This document shows positions 1 to 11,127 of a stretch of 64,000 nt of DNA, one piece after another. The stretch's first letter is position 1, and the number at the start of each line of letters is the position of its first letter. Under the pieces are notes generated by a model. The model was not told the origin of the DNA and ran no database searches. It was given only the letters and a program-made list of their open reading frames with translations. This DNA comes from Rhynchopus sp. YZ270_cl-10 (Eukaryota > Euglenozoa > Diplonemea > Diplonemida > Diplonemidae): assembly GCA_964035575.1 (NCBI GenBank), contig OZ037868.1, positions 1,116,001 through 1,180,000 on the forward strand, read 5' to 3'. The position numbers and the translations under genes are program-made.

Positions 1-1108
<1,108 letters not shown>

Positions 1109-1543
1109 ATGTGAAAAGCACAACGGCAAAGACCCAAACCAGCCTCGTCTCCCCTCCGGACTTACATAGCATAGCGAAGAAGAAAGTTACCCCTCTTGTA
1201 GCGTCTTATATCTCTTCGGGATGAGTGTGTGCTCGGAAGTATTCTAGCCTTTTCAAAATGCGATGGCATTTTGAGTAGAATGGAGGGGTTGTCGAGGCAA
1301 TAACAAAAAAAAAGGAAAACGATGTCTTCTGTCGACAATTCTTTCACAATATTTAGAGATATCCCATTTTTTAACCCCCCCCTCTTCCCTTCCCTCCACC
1401 CCATGTACTGACATTTTTTTGTTTTGTTTTTGTTCCAAGAAATAATGAAAAAAAAAGTCCACTCATTTCGCATTTTCAAGACCTACCTACCACACACCAA
1501 TCCACTTCCAACAGATATTACTACAAAGACTTAAAACAAAAAA

Positions 1544-2113
1544 ATGGTTTTCTTCGACACAGTGAAGCAGGTTGGGTTCTACGGAGCGTACCACAACAAC
1601 AAGACCAACCAGATTATCCACTTTTTTTTTATTCCAATGATTTTGTGGACATTCTTCTCCATGCTCGCACACGTTGAGGTAGACGTGCCTGTGGTGGGGG
1701 AGATGCTCGGGATGGGTCCCATGCCACTGTCGTACCCAATGGCAGCTTTCTATGCAGGGTTTTACCTTATGCTTGACCTGCCTGTGGGGTTGGTGTGTGC
1801 TGCGATTCTTGGTGTCTTTGGGATTACCTCGACCGACTTCGCGCGCGACTATGAGAACAGTCTCGAAAAGGCCTTTGCGCTGCACTGCGTCGCATGGACC
1901 ATCCAGTTCCTCGGCCATGCCGTCTTCGAGAAGCGTGCCCCCGCGCTCAAGGAGTCGATCCTGCAGGCCTTCCTCCTTGCGCCCTTCTTTGTGGCGATGG
2001 AAACCACGTTTGCTCTTGGATTCAAAGAGGAGCTGCACGAAGAGGTGAAGAAGCTTGTCCACGCTGACATCATGAAGTTCAAGGCTGAGAAGAAGGCGGC
2101 AAAGGTTGAGTAG
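1544..2113 (+). CDS. Mpo1/DUF962-family 2-hydroxy fatty acid dioxygenase, copy 1
   Basis: A 189-aa single-exon membrane protein of the Mpo1 (yeast YGL010w, DUF962) family. Mpo1 is an Fe(II)-dependent ER dioxygenase that shortens 2-hydroxy fatty acids in phytosphingosine breakdown. Visible family marks are GAYHNNK (His17), IIHFFFIP (His26) and the signature FLGHAVFEKRAPALK (His125), with hydrophobic segments near residues 24-43, 66-95 and 112-124. The C-terminus is charged and lysine-rich. The start is chosen because the paralogue at 6608 begins with the same MVFFDT and both follow an A-rich leader. A pyrimidine-containing tract ending in CAG at 1514 lies 29 nt upstream, a likely splice acceptor. 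The family is clear; substrate is inferred. Confidence 0.9.
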   Translation: MVFFDTVKQVGFYGAYHNNKTNQIIHFFFIPMILWTFFSMLAHVEVDVPVVGEMLGMGPMPLSYPMAAFYAGFYLMLDLPVGLVCAAILGVFGITSTDFARDYENSLEKAFALHCVAWTIQFLGHAVFEKRAPALKESILQAFLLAPFFVAMETTFALGFKEELHEEVKKLVHADIMKFKAEKKAAKVE

Positions 2114-2224
2114 GGGAAAACATTGAAGAAAGAGAGAGAGGGAGAGAAAAGAGGGAGTAAACCGGTCTTTTCTTTTCTCAATTTTTTAAAAGGTGAAGTT
2201 GCTTTATTATCGCACAATTTTTTT

Positions 2225-2265
2225 AAGGTGACTAAGCACGAGAGGCTTAGGTCCATCTTATAAAC
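2225..2265 (+). repeat. Dispersed 40-nt hairpin repeat (family A)
   Basis: The copy reads AAGGTGACTAAGCACGAGAG followed by GCTTAGGTCCATCTTATAAAC. CTAAGC pairs with GCTTAG around a short loop. It lies 112 nt after the Mpo1-like stop and is followed by a T-rich tract. All copies in the window are on the gene strand. Confidence 0.8.
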
Positions 2266-2870
2266 TTTTTCTTTTTTTTTTTTTTGAGATGTGCATGCAC
2301 GTGAGGCAGATTCATCTTACAACTCTCATATTTTTTTTTTTTTGATCTGGTGGACAAAACTCCATCTTTTGATTGAAAAGAATAATCTTAATCATTTTTG
2401 ATCTAGCCACCTTTCATCGAACTCTTTTCGGGTGGCGTTGTGTATAGAACCGGTCTTTCGGATATAGCGATTTTGTCAAATACAAAAAAACAACAAAAAA
2501 CGCAGTGTCTGTGTGTTAGTATTTTGGTGACGTTACAGCACCAACAAACATTTTGAAGGGCTTTCTACGATTTTGACTTATTTTCCTCTATTTTCTAGTA
2601 CGGTGTACTGTGTCATGGGTGAGGAAGGAGAGAAAAGACACTTGAGTGAGGACAGGGGGTTGCGAGCAGGGGGTTCTTTTGGTGATTCTGAGATTTGTTC
2701 GGTTCACACCCATAGGCCCACGGGTTCCCCTCTTGACCTCATGGTTTAAATGCAATGAAGCGTAGCGCGGCTTTGCATCATCGTACAAAAAATCTATTTT
2801 TCCTCCCCCCGTTTTTTTTCCCCTCCCCCCTCCTCTCCAAATCCCAACAACGACTTTGATGCTTCTAAAA

Positions 2871-3247
2871 AATGAATTCTTTTTTTGAGATGGATATGTC
2901 CATTATCAATGTTGGGTCATCTGAAAAAGGGGTCAGAGTCAGAGTGAGACGAATTTTTTTTTTTTTTTTGTGTTATCAAGCATTGGCGAATAGAAATGGA
3001 AAACGACGGATGGTGCGTGCCCGCTTTAGCGTATTGTTTTTCCACTAACATCACTCACATTCATCAGTGAAAAACACAAACCTTTTGCGGTGCGATAAAC
3101 GAAAAAGTGTTTTCTTTATTTCATTTAACTGTCATATCCTGAAGTCGTTTTCTATTTTGTAATATCACAGTATCTCTCAGATAGCCCTTTTTTCAGATGA
3201 CCCAAACGTGGAAATGCTTTTTACATCTTTTTTTCAAAATTCATTCT
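2871..3247. mobile_element. MITE-like inverted-repeat element (377 bp)
   Basis: The ends are imperfect inverted repeats of about 60 bp. AATGAATTCTTTTTTTGAGA at the left matches the complement of the right end, and GGGTCATCTGAAAAA at 2924-2938 matches its complement at 3188-3205. The interior has no ORF of note. This is the structure of a small non-autonomous DNA transposon; the superfamily is unknown. Confidence 0.6.
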
Positions 3248-4107
3248 TTTTTTTTTGTACTTTTCTCTTCTTCGATTTGAAAGTATGTGAAACTACTTGT
3301 TTTTGTCTCAATTTTTTTGACGTGGTGTTCCCTGTTTGTGCGGAGCGCCCCTCTCACTTTTTCCCCCTTTTTACAGCATGATTTCGGTCCTTTTTTTTTT
3401 TTGCCATGGTGGATAAAACTTCATCTTTCGATTGAAAATTATATCTTAATCCTTTTGCCATGGCAAAAATTGCAGACAGGGCTAGAGCAGACTCTCTTGA
3501 CAATATAGGAAATAGGATGAAAGGGCTCGCACCAATAGACTGTTTTTTTGTGGAGGTGGGGGGTTTTTGTTTATTGGGTGAACATCTTATGTTTTCCCTC
3601 CCCCTCCGGGCCAGGCCTTTTGCTAACTTTGGGATTTTCCCCCTGAATGGCATGATGGTCAAAAAAAAATAATTTCCTGGAAAAAAAGTACATTCCGAGC
3701 TTTCCCACCTGGTGAAAGCGGTCGTCGCGCGCTTCGCGCGCGCCTCCCTGCCAGCCACAGGGTGGAGAGGCGAAGGGTCAGCTTTGCGAGATAACAAAAA
3801 AACGGAATCTAATCCTTTATTAACGGCGCTTGGTCTTGCGCCTTACGTACACTAACCGTACAAAATCAATACGTCTTCCAGAAGCAGGGGCTGTTGCAAT
3901 GGTTGGGTCACTTTGAACTAAAAATGGTCAAATTTTTGCAGCTTGGGTCAAGTTTCATTTTTGACTGCAAAATGCAAGGGAATCCCCTTAGACATTGTAA
4001 AATGGCACCGTAGGCAGGAAGAAAATGGCGTACAGCGCGAGCGAAGCGAGCGGAAATTTTTTTGAGGTATACCTCCGCGAGCGCAGCGAGCAGAAAAATT
4101 TTAAGGT

Positions 4108-4216
4108 GCCATCATGCCATCATGCCATCATGCCATCATGCCATCATGCCATCATGCCATCATGCCATCATGCCATCATGCCATCATGCCATCATGCCAT
4201 CATGCCATCATGCCAT
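4108..4216. repeat. Octamer tandem repeat (GCCATCAT), about 13.6 units
   Basis: Thirteen and a half perfect GCCATCAT units are followed at 4272-4345 by several copies of the complementary unit (GGCATGATG). The two arms could therefore pair. The octamer shifts frame each unit, so the ORF across it is unlikely to be real. Confidence 0.95.
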
Positions 4217-4539
4217 CTGGGGGGAAATCCCCAGGTGATGGATAGCGAAAGCCTTGCCCCACCACCCCCCGTGGCATGATGGTGGCATGATGGAAAAAAA
4301 AAATAAAAAACGCCCAAAAACGTGGCATGATGGCATGATGGTTAGCAAAAGGCCTGCCTCCGGGCACAAAAAAAAAAAAAAAATCAGTAAAAACAATCAG
4401 AGCTCGCGCTAAAGTCCATCCCTCATCCCGGGATTTTTGGGGGTTTTGGTAGGAACGTTTTTTTTTTGCAGTACGGGGATTTCATTAAGAAACCAGAAGT
4501 TCTAATATTGTTGAGTAAGACCACCACATAGTGGACTTG

Positions 4540-5260
4540 CATATACATGTGACCCCGCCGTGGAACGCAATTGGCTCGGAAAGTCAAAAGAAAGAGGAGA
4601 AAAAAGAAAAGGAAAAAAAAAAAAAAAGTTGGGTACCGTGCGCCTGCGGCGCTGCCTGTTCCCTACCAGTTTCTACAGGCAAACACTTGCCCCCTTTACC
4701 TTACACTGACGGGTTTTGACCAAAACCAAGAACTTGTCCATTTCGGCAAATTGACCCCACCACAGAACGGACGAATTCCGGAAATGCAAATGCCGGTGTT
4801 TTCGCGCATTTTCATGTTGCAAGACGTCAGGATCAGGGAGAGAAAATCTGGTTGTGGGATTTACATTGGCCCTCTTTACCCACATGGATTTTGACCAAAA
4901 CCAAAAAATTGGCCATTTCGGCAAAGTGACCCCACCACAGCGCGGACGGATTCCGGAAATTCCAATCGCGGTATGTTTTGGGGCTGAAAACCCACTGATT
5001 TTCAGGAGAAAAATTGCTTCCAAATCTCGGAATTTTCCGAATTTTCCTGAAAATGACCCTTGTTTACGAGTATGGGTTCATATTTTGCGAAAATTTAAGT
5101 CACTAAAATTTTGTCCATTTTTCCGTATATACCCCACCACAAGCCGGGATTGGCCCGGAAATGCCACAAAACGGGGTTTCCGGGCCTCCCCAGCTAACCT
5201 TTTCAAGGAACGTTTTTCCGTACCCGAAATCCATTTTTTCCCCATTTTTTCCCATAATTA
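4540..5260. repeat. Dispersed ~150-bp unit repeat family, block 1
   Basis: Several diverged units share a core like TGACCCCACCACA...GGAAATGC preceded by TGTCCATTTCGGCAAA or TGTCCATTTTTCCGTA. A segment with GCGCCTGCGGCGC (a small hairpin) follows a purine-rich stretch. Related blocks occur near 12.6-13.05 kb (inverted), 46.6-47.4, 51.0-51.5 and 56.5-57.1 kb. No coding potential is recognised. Confidence 0.75.
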
Positions 5261-5614
5261 GCGCGACCACTGAAAACAATGCGTCCTTTATGTCGAGTGA
5301 TATAAACGAAAAAGGATTCACTTTTTTTTTTTTGACTATTTTCGTCTCACCAACATAATAATATTATTCTAATCGGGTTCTAATTTCCTTTTCAAGAGAT
5401 TTTTTTATATAGCAAGGGTGGAAGCGTACAAACTAACAAACTCTCCCCCCTTTTTTGTTTCCCGTTTTTCCTGTGTGGGGTGAAGATAGTTATTTGACAC
5501 TGTAGTATTTTTTGTTTTTTGTTTTTAACTACCGTAGCTCTGCTTATCTAGATGATAGGTAGTCTATGATTAAAAGTTTTTGTTTTTTTAAATACCTACA
5601 AAAGCGTAACTTAA

Positions 5615-5735
5615 TAAAGGAGAAATAGTATCCTCAGATACGGTCGCTAATTACCTCTTCCTACAGGGTAATTGTGCAATCAACGAAAAAAAAACCTCCC
5701 TTTTACTTACGTATCAGAGTTACTATTTTTCGACC
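5615..5735 (+). ncRNA. Candidate structured RNA, copy 1
   Basis: An outer stem (AAATAGTA with TACTATTT) encloses a second stem (GATACG with CGTATC) and an internal hairpin (TTACC with GGTAA). Between them are segments identical to the copy at 32.18 kb: ACGGTCGC and TGTGCAATCAACGAAAA. A T-run follows the 3' strand. The two copies differ mainly inside stems, yet pairing is kept. The RNA class is not recognised. It could instead be an old inverted-repeat element. Confidence 0.5.
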
Positions 5736-6177
5736 AAACCATAAGTTTACGTTCCTCAGTTTCTATGGGGGGGAAAAGAACCCCCTCTCTGAACAGGCGA
5801 ACCCCACGCTCCGTGCATCAGCTCTCGACGGGTTGTCAGGTGGATTTGCAATAGTGCAAGGTAAGAGAGTTTCGATGCCAACCAGCGCTGCATCCTATCC
5901 ACCTCTAACCACCCTTCAGGAAAGAGCTCCAGAAGGAACGCGTGTTGCGCAGAAAAATAGTGAAGACGGTCCGCAGGGCGGCGACACTAAACCAACGGAT
6001 GATCAAAAGGAAGAAGAAAAAACACACACAAAAAAAGTGCAAATTCCTACGAATATTTTTGGCTCTTTTTTAGATGTGCTTCTTTTTTTGTGAGCGGCAC
6101 ATTCATTCTTTCAATAGTATTTCTTCTTCTTCCACCTCATGATAGCAAAAAAAAAAAAGTATCCCCCCCATTTTTTG

Positions 6178-6354
6178 TCACCTCATGAAGGAGGAAATAG
6201 AAAAGCATTTTGAAACACACTTTTGCGGTTCTAGGGGACGAACCGCGCTGCGAGAGCCACTCCTCACCAAACTCGAGGTGTTGTGCGTTTTCACCACAAC
6301 CCTCTGTCCCATGGGTTTTATCGTGTGATGAGTGTTAAGTTTCTATTTCTCACA
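6178..6354. repeat. Repeat shared with the flanks of the LRR gene at 11 kb (uninterrupted version)
   Basis: This segment (tgtcacctcatgaa...ctaggggacgaacc...gaggtgttgtgcg, then ttcaccacaaccc...gtgatgagtgtta...tttctattt) is continuous here. The same sequence at 10883-10992 and 12074-12140 is interrupted by the whole ubiquitin-like/LRR gene unit. GCGGTTC and GAACCGC inside it can pair. Confidence 0.8.
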
Positions 6355-6461
6355 GATACCCACCTGAATTTTACCCCGCGTATAGGCCCGTATAGGCCAA
6401 ACCCCACCCATTTTTCCCAGCCTTTACGCGCCTATACGCGGGGTAAAAATCAGGTGGGATA
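6355..6461. mobile_element. 107-bp palindromic element
   Basis: The left arm CACCTGAATTTTACCCCGCG continuing to TATAGG is mirrored by the complementary arm ending GGGGTAAAAATCAGGTGGG. A related half-arm occurs at 61558-61600. The size and full foldback suggest a tiny MITE. Confidence 0.6.
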
Positions 6462-6607
6462 CTTCGCGTTCGTGGGGGGAAAAAAATGCTTTACCCTCTG
6501 GGATGCTTCCCATCTGTGCGTGACATACAGGCTATTAAAATTCACGCCAATATATTCTCTACACAACCACTAACAGCCATCTCCAAAAAAAAACAAAACA
6601 AAAAAAA

Positions 6608-7159
6608 ATGGTTTTCTTCGACACAGCGAAGCAGATTGCGTTCTACGGAGCGTACCACAACAACAAGATCAACCAGCTTATCCACTTTGTGTTCATCCCA
6701 AGCATCTTGTGGACCTCGCTTGTGTTTGCCGCCGGAGTTGACGTGCCTGTGGTGGGGGAGATGCTCGGGATGGGTCCCATGCCACTGTCGTACTTTGCGG
6801 CAGCTTTCTATGCAGGGTTTTACATTATGCTTGACCTGCCTGTGGGGTTGGTGTGTGCTGCGATCCTTGGAATCTTTGGGATTACTTCTGTTGAATTTGC
6901 TGCGAAGGAAAACGGAACACAGATTGCCATTGCAGTGTGGGTCTTCGCATGGATCATGCAGTTCATCGGGCACGGTGTGTTCGAGCAGCGTGCCCCCGCA
7001 CTCAAGGATTCGCTCTTCCAGGCCCTCCTCCTCGCGCCGTTCTTCGTTGCAATGGAAGCCGCCTTCTTTCTTGGATTCAAAGAGGAGCTTCACGAAGAGG
7101 TCAAGAAGCTTGTCCACGCTGACATCATGAAGTTCAAGGCTGACAAGAAGACAGCATAG
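6608..7159 (+). CDS. Mpo1/DUF962-family dioxygenase, copy 2
   Basis: A 183-aa paralogue of the gene at 1544, with the same start (MVFFDTAKQ) and the family marks GAYHNNK, LIHFVFIP and FIGHGVFEQRAPALK. By homology it is an ER membrane Fe(II) dioxygenase acting on 2-hydroxy fatty acids. It differs from copy 1 mainly around residues 36-46 and 97-115, which correspond to a loop and a membrane segment. Nucleotide identity is high in the conserved parts, so the duplication is not ancient. The start follows CAG at 6576 by 31 nt, after an A-rich leader like that of copy 1. The 3' end is followed by long T-runs. Confidence 0.9.
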   Translation: MVFFDTAKQIAFYGAYHNNKINQLIHFVFIPSILWTSLVFAAGVDVPVVGEMLGMGPMPLSYFAAAFYAGFYIMLDLPVGLVCAAILGIFGITSVEFAAKENGTQIAIAVWVFAWIMQFIGHGVFEQRAPALKDSLFQALLLAPFFVAMEAAFFLGFKEELHEEVKKLVHADIMKFKADKKTA

Positions 7160-7747
7160 AGTTGAGGTTTTTTTTGTTTTTGTTTTTGTTTTTTTTTTTT
7201 GTTTTGAAAATTTCGTGAGGGCACCTTACCCCCAGCGCGTGTGATGTTCATATGTTTTTTTTTGTGGCAAAAATAATAGAAAAAAAATGGATTCTAAAAA
7301 GATTTCGCAAAAGAAAAAAATGGAAAAAGAGAAAAAGAGAGGGGGAGAGGGGGAAGTGGGGGGGAGGGGGAAAAGGCGATTCCAAGCCAGGAGTGCCCCT
7401 TTTAAGGTGATTCTGAGATTAGTCGGTTCACACCCAATACTAGAGGATAGCGGGAGTTATTGCTATTTTAAAAAAAAAAAAAAACCATTGTTAACGCTGT
7501 GTATACATAAGAGGCATACACATATCGCGTCTTTTTTTATTTTATTTTTATTTTAAAATTTCCCCCCCTTCGGAACTCTCCTCATTTCCTTTTTCTGTTT
7601 TTTTTCTATTTTTTCCTTTCCGTGATTTGATATGAGGACATAAGGTTTTTACTTTTTTTATTTTGTCTCAAAATGTCAGGGTTCTAGCAACGTTGTGTAA
7701 GACGTTGCTTATCCTCTCCCTCCCCCTCAACCCGATACGATTGTGAT

Positions 7748-7782
7748 AAAGGTGACTAAGCACTTAGGTTCATCTCATAAAC
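7748..7782 (+). repeat. Family A hairpin repeat, short-loop copy
   Basis: GGTGACTAAGCACTTAGGTT followed by CATCTCATAAAC. CTAAG and CTTAG are separated by only CA, so this copy has lost most of the loop but kept the complementary arms. Confidence 0.7.
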
Positions 7783-7809
7783 TTTTCTTTCTTTTCCCCC
7801 GTTGAGGAC

Positions 7810-7854
7810 AAGGTAACTAAGTCCACTATTAGCGTGGAGTAGTCTCATCTTAAC
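7810..7854 (+). repeat. Family A hairpin repeat, replaced-stem copy
   Basis: It keeps the flanks GGTAACTAAG and CTCATCTTAAC, but the stem is now CTA..TCCAC paired with GTGGA.TAG. The sequence differs while the ability to pair is kept. Confidence 0.5.
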
Positions 7855-8292
7855 CAACAATTTTTCCTTCTGAACGATGTGTCCGCCCAACAAGGCGCAC
7901 TCCATCTGTTCAGGATCTTTCTTTTCTTTTCTTCCTTTTCTTTTCAACGTCCTTCCCTGAAAACGGAAAACAAGCTACACTGGCCCAAGCCGGAGTCTTC
8001 GCTTTTCCTCACACTTTCTTCCTCTCTCTTCACAACTTTTTTTTTGTAAGTTTTTTGTTTGTTTGTGGGGCTATGTGGATGATTGACCTCCCTCTCCTTT
8101 AAAAAGACCTTTTTACCCCTCTCCCCCTTTTGTTCCTTTCACCTTAGGCAGTTGGGATACTCTTCTCCCTTCGTTTTTTTTTCTTTCTTCTTTGTAACCT
8201 TCTATTCCCTCCGAAGTGTGCCCTACTCTGCAGACCACTTCTGTGGTGAGGTATCAATGAGTTATATACTCAGGCGCTGCATATATGGGTGC

Positions 8293-8598
8293 ACACCCCG
8301 AAGGCGAATACGGATTTGCCCTTTTTTTCGAATCCCAAAATTCCTGGACCATATTCGCCCAATATTCGGAACCGAAGATACGGCGAAAAAGAGGGCGAAA
8401 ATAGAAGAAATATAGGCGAATATGGTATTCGTCATATATTCGGATCCGAATATAGGACGAATACCATATTCACCTATATTTCTTCTATTTTCGCCCTCTT
8501 TTTCGCCCTATCTTCGGTTCCGAATATTGGGCGAATATGGTCCAGGAATTTTGGGATCCGAATATAGGGTGAATCCGTATTCGCCTATTCGGGGTGTG
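8293..8598. mobile_element. 306-bp near-perfect palindrome
   Basis: The two arms of about 153 bp are almost exact complements, centred on CGGATCCG at 8441-8448. They start at ACACCCCGAAGGCGAATACG and end in the complementary ATTCGGGGTGT. The arms contain many TATTCG-type words. There is no real spacer. It is probably a foldback MITE lying about 150 bp before the ZW10-like gene. Confidence 0.85.
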
Positions 8599-8742
8599 TA
8601 TTAGAGGAGTGTTACCCTGCGTGACAGTGATCTCTGCCATGAGTGCATCTTTTCTGTTGGTGTGCTATCAAAGGTTATTAAGTTTTTGACCCTCTCACCC
8701 TTTCCTCATTCTCCCCAACAGGCCCCACATACCCTATATACG

Positions 8743-10599
8743 ATGCTTGATGAAGGTGTTGTCTCATTGCTCGCGGAGTGTCCGGTTGAACTGTCTGGTG
8801 TGGGTCTGCCACAACAGTACTTCTCAGATGGTGCTTCTGGCAGGCCTTCGTATGCATCTGTAGCGCTGCAGGCAAAGGAGGTGCACAGCGTAAAGGAGAG
8901 GTTAGCTGAGGTGGAGTGTACGGAACGTTCGGGTAGGTATCTTGATATGGCACGTAGCGCGTTGGGGGACACCGTTGGGTCTCATGATGCGTGGGAACGT
9001 GCTCTGCTCTTCATAATTCTTGCTTTTGATGATTCCGCTTCATTTCACCCAACACCCAACACAACAGTCAGCATTTCTGCGAATACTTCGTTAGGTCGTC
9101 TCTTTGGCAGTATCGTTGATATCGCGTTGTCGTTTGATGTAGATGCAAAAACTGCAGTAGGTTTTGGCACAGCAGATGTGCTTCGGGTTGAGGAGATGGA
9201 GAGGAGGGTGCCGTACTTTGTTTCCTCTGCGTTGTGTGAGGCGAGGAGAAGAGGGTTGTTGAGGAGAATTCGCGCTAGGTTGGCGGAGGGTTCTCCAGAG
9301 TGTCCGGTGAAAACGCAGCTGGTCTCTTATGCTGAAGGGAGTCGGATGGAGTTGCTGTGTAGTACCAAAGTGTTTGAGTTTCAAATTGCGGACACTGTAG
9401 TAGATGTTACCAAGGAGGTCGATTTTTTGACAGCGCAACTCTCAGAGACGCCGCAGACGGCGCAGACCTGCGAGCTTCTCTTCAGCAATGCAACGACAGC
9501 ATTGGACGTACTGAAGCTCTTCTCCGCAGTATCGTGCACCCCTACAGCACAGCACAGCGACACCACCCTTCTCCTCATGCACAACAACGCGGTCTACCTC
9601 GCTGCCGTCTCCCGCATTGTCTCAGATGCGCTGAACCTCTTTATTAGTCACCAAACCCTCCCTCCAGCAGCCCTCGCGAAGCACAACGCTCTAATCCGTG
9701 GATTCGTCCTCATGAAAGCGCTGTTCTGTAAACAAGCAACCAGCGCACTCCACTCTGTCGTAGAACCAACGAAGAAAACGGTACATCAGAACATCTTTGA
9801 TTATGAGTATAAAAAGAAGCCAGAGGCGGTGGTCGCGACAACACCGTTTGGGTTTACGTCGAAGCTTGGTGCAGGGTTTGTTAGACGAATCGGCAAAGTA
9901 GGGGACGTAGCCTTGACGCAGGTTCTTGGTAAAAAGAAGACCGTTACATGGCAAGAAGTTGACGCGATTTTGAAGGATTTAATCGAATTTTTGAAGAATC
10001 TTCACGAAAGCTGGTCCGCTTTGCTGCAACCCACCGTTTACCAAACCTGTTTTGGAAGCATCGTGAACTTTGCGTTATCAGAATTGGTCTCATTTGTGTT
10101 ATTACAACGTGACATTTCTACAGAGATGTGTGCCTCGTTTGTCATGCATTTTGCGTATTTTAACGTCATCAAAGTATGGGTAGAGGAAGCCGCGGTGCAC
10201 CAAACAGACCTTTTACCCAACTTCGCAAAATTCGACCAAGTCCACAGCATTCTCGAGGCCGAGAGAATGAAGGCAATTATGAGTCTGTTTGAGCAGAACC
10301 AAATAAGTTTGGTGACTCCAATGGAGTTGGTAGGGTTGATTGAAGCGTTGTACGAGATTTCTGATTTGCGAGGGGAAAACATTTCAATTATTTTGCAAGA
10401 ATCTGGACAGATTTCGGAGGATTCTGAAGAAGGGGAGAGAGGGGGGAGAGAAGAAGAAAAAGAAGAGCCAGCCAACGTAACCGGCTGGGGAGACGACAAT
10501 GACGACGCCATGTCTTCGGATTCCTTAGAATCTCCACCCCAGCACAATGCACACCCACCACCACCCACCACAGGTTCCGACAGTGAGGATTATATGTAA
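8743..10599 (+). CDS. ZW10-like (Dsl1/RZZ tether) protein
   Basis: A 618-aa reading whose C-terminal half resembles ZW10, the subunit of the ER-Golgi Dsl1/NRZ tethering complex and of the RZZ kinetochore complex in animals. Recognisable parts are LLLMHNNAVYLA (near residue 280), a segment from LLQPTVYQTCFGSIVNFALS through RDISTE to PNFAKFDQV, and the final LVGLIEALYEIS with a downstream RGENIS. It ends in a long acidic, low-complexity tail (EEGERGG, GWGDDNDD, SDSLESPP). Animal ZW10 is nearly 780 aa, so upstream exons may be missing: CAG at 8721 ends a pyrimidine-rich tract 21 nt before the chosen ATG. That CAG may instead be the trans-splice site. Family call is moderate because the N-terminal half is not recognisable. 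Confidence 0.65.
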   Translation: MLDEGVVSLLAECPVELSGVGLPQQYFSDGASGRPSYASVALQAKEVHSVKERLAEVECTERSGRYLDMARSALGDTVGSHDAWERALLFIILAFDDSASFHPTPNTTVSISANTSLGRLFGSIVDIALSFDVDAKTAVGFGTADVLRVEEMERRVPYFVSSALCEARRRGLLRRIRARLAEGSPECPVKTQLVSYAEGSRMELLCSTKVFEFQIADTVVDVTKEVDFLTAQLSETPQTAQTCELLFSNATTALDVLKLFSAVSCTPTAQHSDTTLLLMHNNAVYLAAVSRIVSDALNLFISHQTLPPAALAKHNALIRGFVLMKALFCKQATSALHSVVEPTKKTVHQNIFDYEYKKKPEAVVATTPFGFTSKLGAGFVRRIGKVGDVALTQVLGKKKTVTWQEVDAILKDLIEFLKNLHESWSALLQPTVYQTCFGSIVNFALSELVSFVLLQRDISTEMCASFVMHFAYFNVIKVWVEEAAVHQTDLLPNFAKFDQVHSILEAERMKAIMSLFEQNQISLVTPMELVGLIEALYEISDLRGENISIILQESGQISEDSEEGERGGREEEKEEPANVTGWGDDNDDAMSSDSLESPPQHNAHPPPPTTGSDSEDYM

Positions 10600-11127
10600 A
10601 AAGCGTTGTTGTCATTCCACCATCCCCCCATTCTTGCAGTTATTTGCTGCCGCTTCCACAACTATTTCTCACCCTGTTTAGGTGGTAGTGTTGCGGGAGC
10701 ACGGTTGGGTAAAACGACATGACACTTTCCTCTCGCAAAGTAGTGTGTGTTTAAAAAAAAATGGCAGGAAAAGGGAGGGGAACAGGAGAAAGGGGAGGGA
10801 TAACCTATCTAACGGGAACCGAAAAAAAGAGAAAAAACATACTGTTTGAAAGACCCATTGGAAGAGGGGGATATTTATTTTTGTCACCTCATGAAAGGAG
10901 GAAATAGAAAAGCATTTTGAACACACTTTTGCGGTTCTAGGGGACGAACCGCGCTGCAGAGCCGCTCCTCACCAAACTCGAGGTGTTGTGCGTAGAACTG
11001 TGGTGTGACCCACATTGGGAATCAGGCAATTTGGGCGAAGGCTCTTTGCCCACACGCAGTGACGGATGGACAATCAATGGCTATCTTGCACCACTCCCAC
11101 AACAGAAAAGAAAGCACACAAAACACA
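10600..11127. other. Intergenic region before LRR gene 1
   Basis: Contains the left half (10883-10992) of the repeat seen whole at 6178. From 10993 there is an upstream segment (aactgtggtgtgaccc...gacggatggacaatcaatgg) also present before the second LRR gene at 38643. This segment probably holds the 5' signals of the LRR unit. Confidence 0.7.

Larger units (their letters stand above)
2114..6607. other. Repeat-rich intergenic region between the two Mpo1-like genes
   Basis: No convincing coding exon is seen. The stretch holds poly-T runs, a dispersed hairpin repeat, a small inverted-repeat element, an octamer tandem repeat, a block of the 150-bp dispersed family, a structured-RNA candidate and a 107-bp palindrome, each listed separately. 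A degenerate segment near 2349-2395 (tggtggacaaaactccatct) recurs near 3404-3455 and 32013-32060. Confidence 0.75.
7160..8742. other. Intergenic region upstream of the ZW10-like gene
   Basis: Poly-T and purine-rich tracts, two hairpin repeats (7748, 7810) and a 306-bp palindrome (8293). A possible short first exon for the downstream gene starts at ATG 8639 (MSASFLL) with a GTGTGC donor at 8660; this is weak. No other gene is seen. Confidence 0.6.

Noticed and set aside
2225-2265. Family A hairpin as a degenerate tRNA (GGTTCATC resembling a B box)
   Set aside because: Too short for a tRNA, no acceptor or anticodon arm, and the B-box match is partial.
4025-4279. 84-codon ORF with a repetitive SCHHAIMP peptide
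   Set aside because: The peptide only reflects the octamer repeat; no leader and no conservation.
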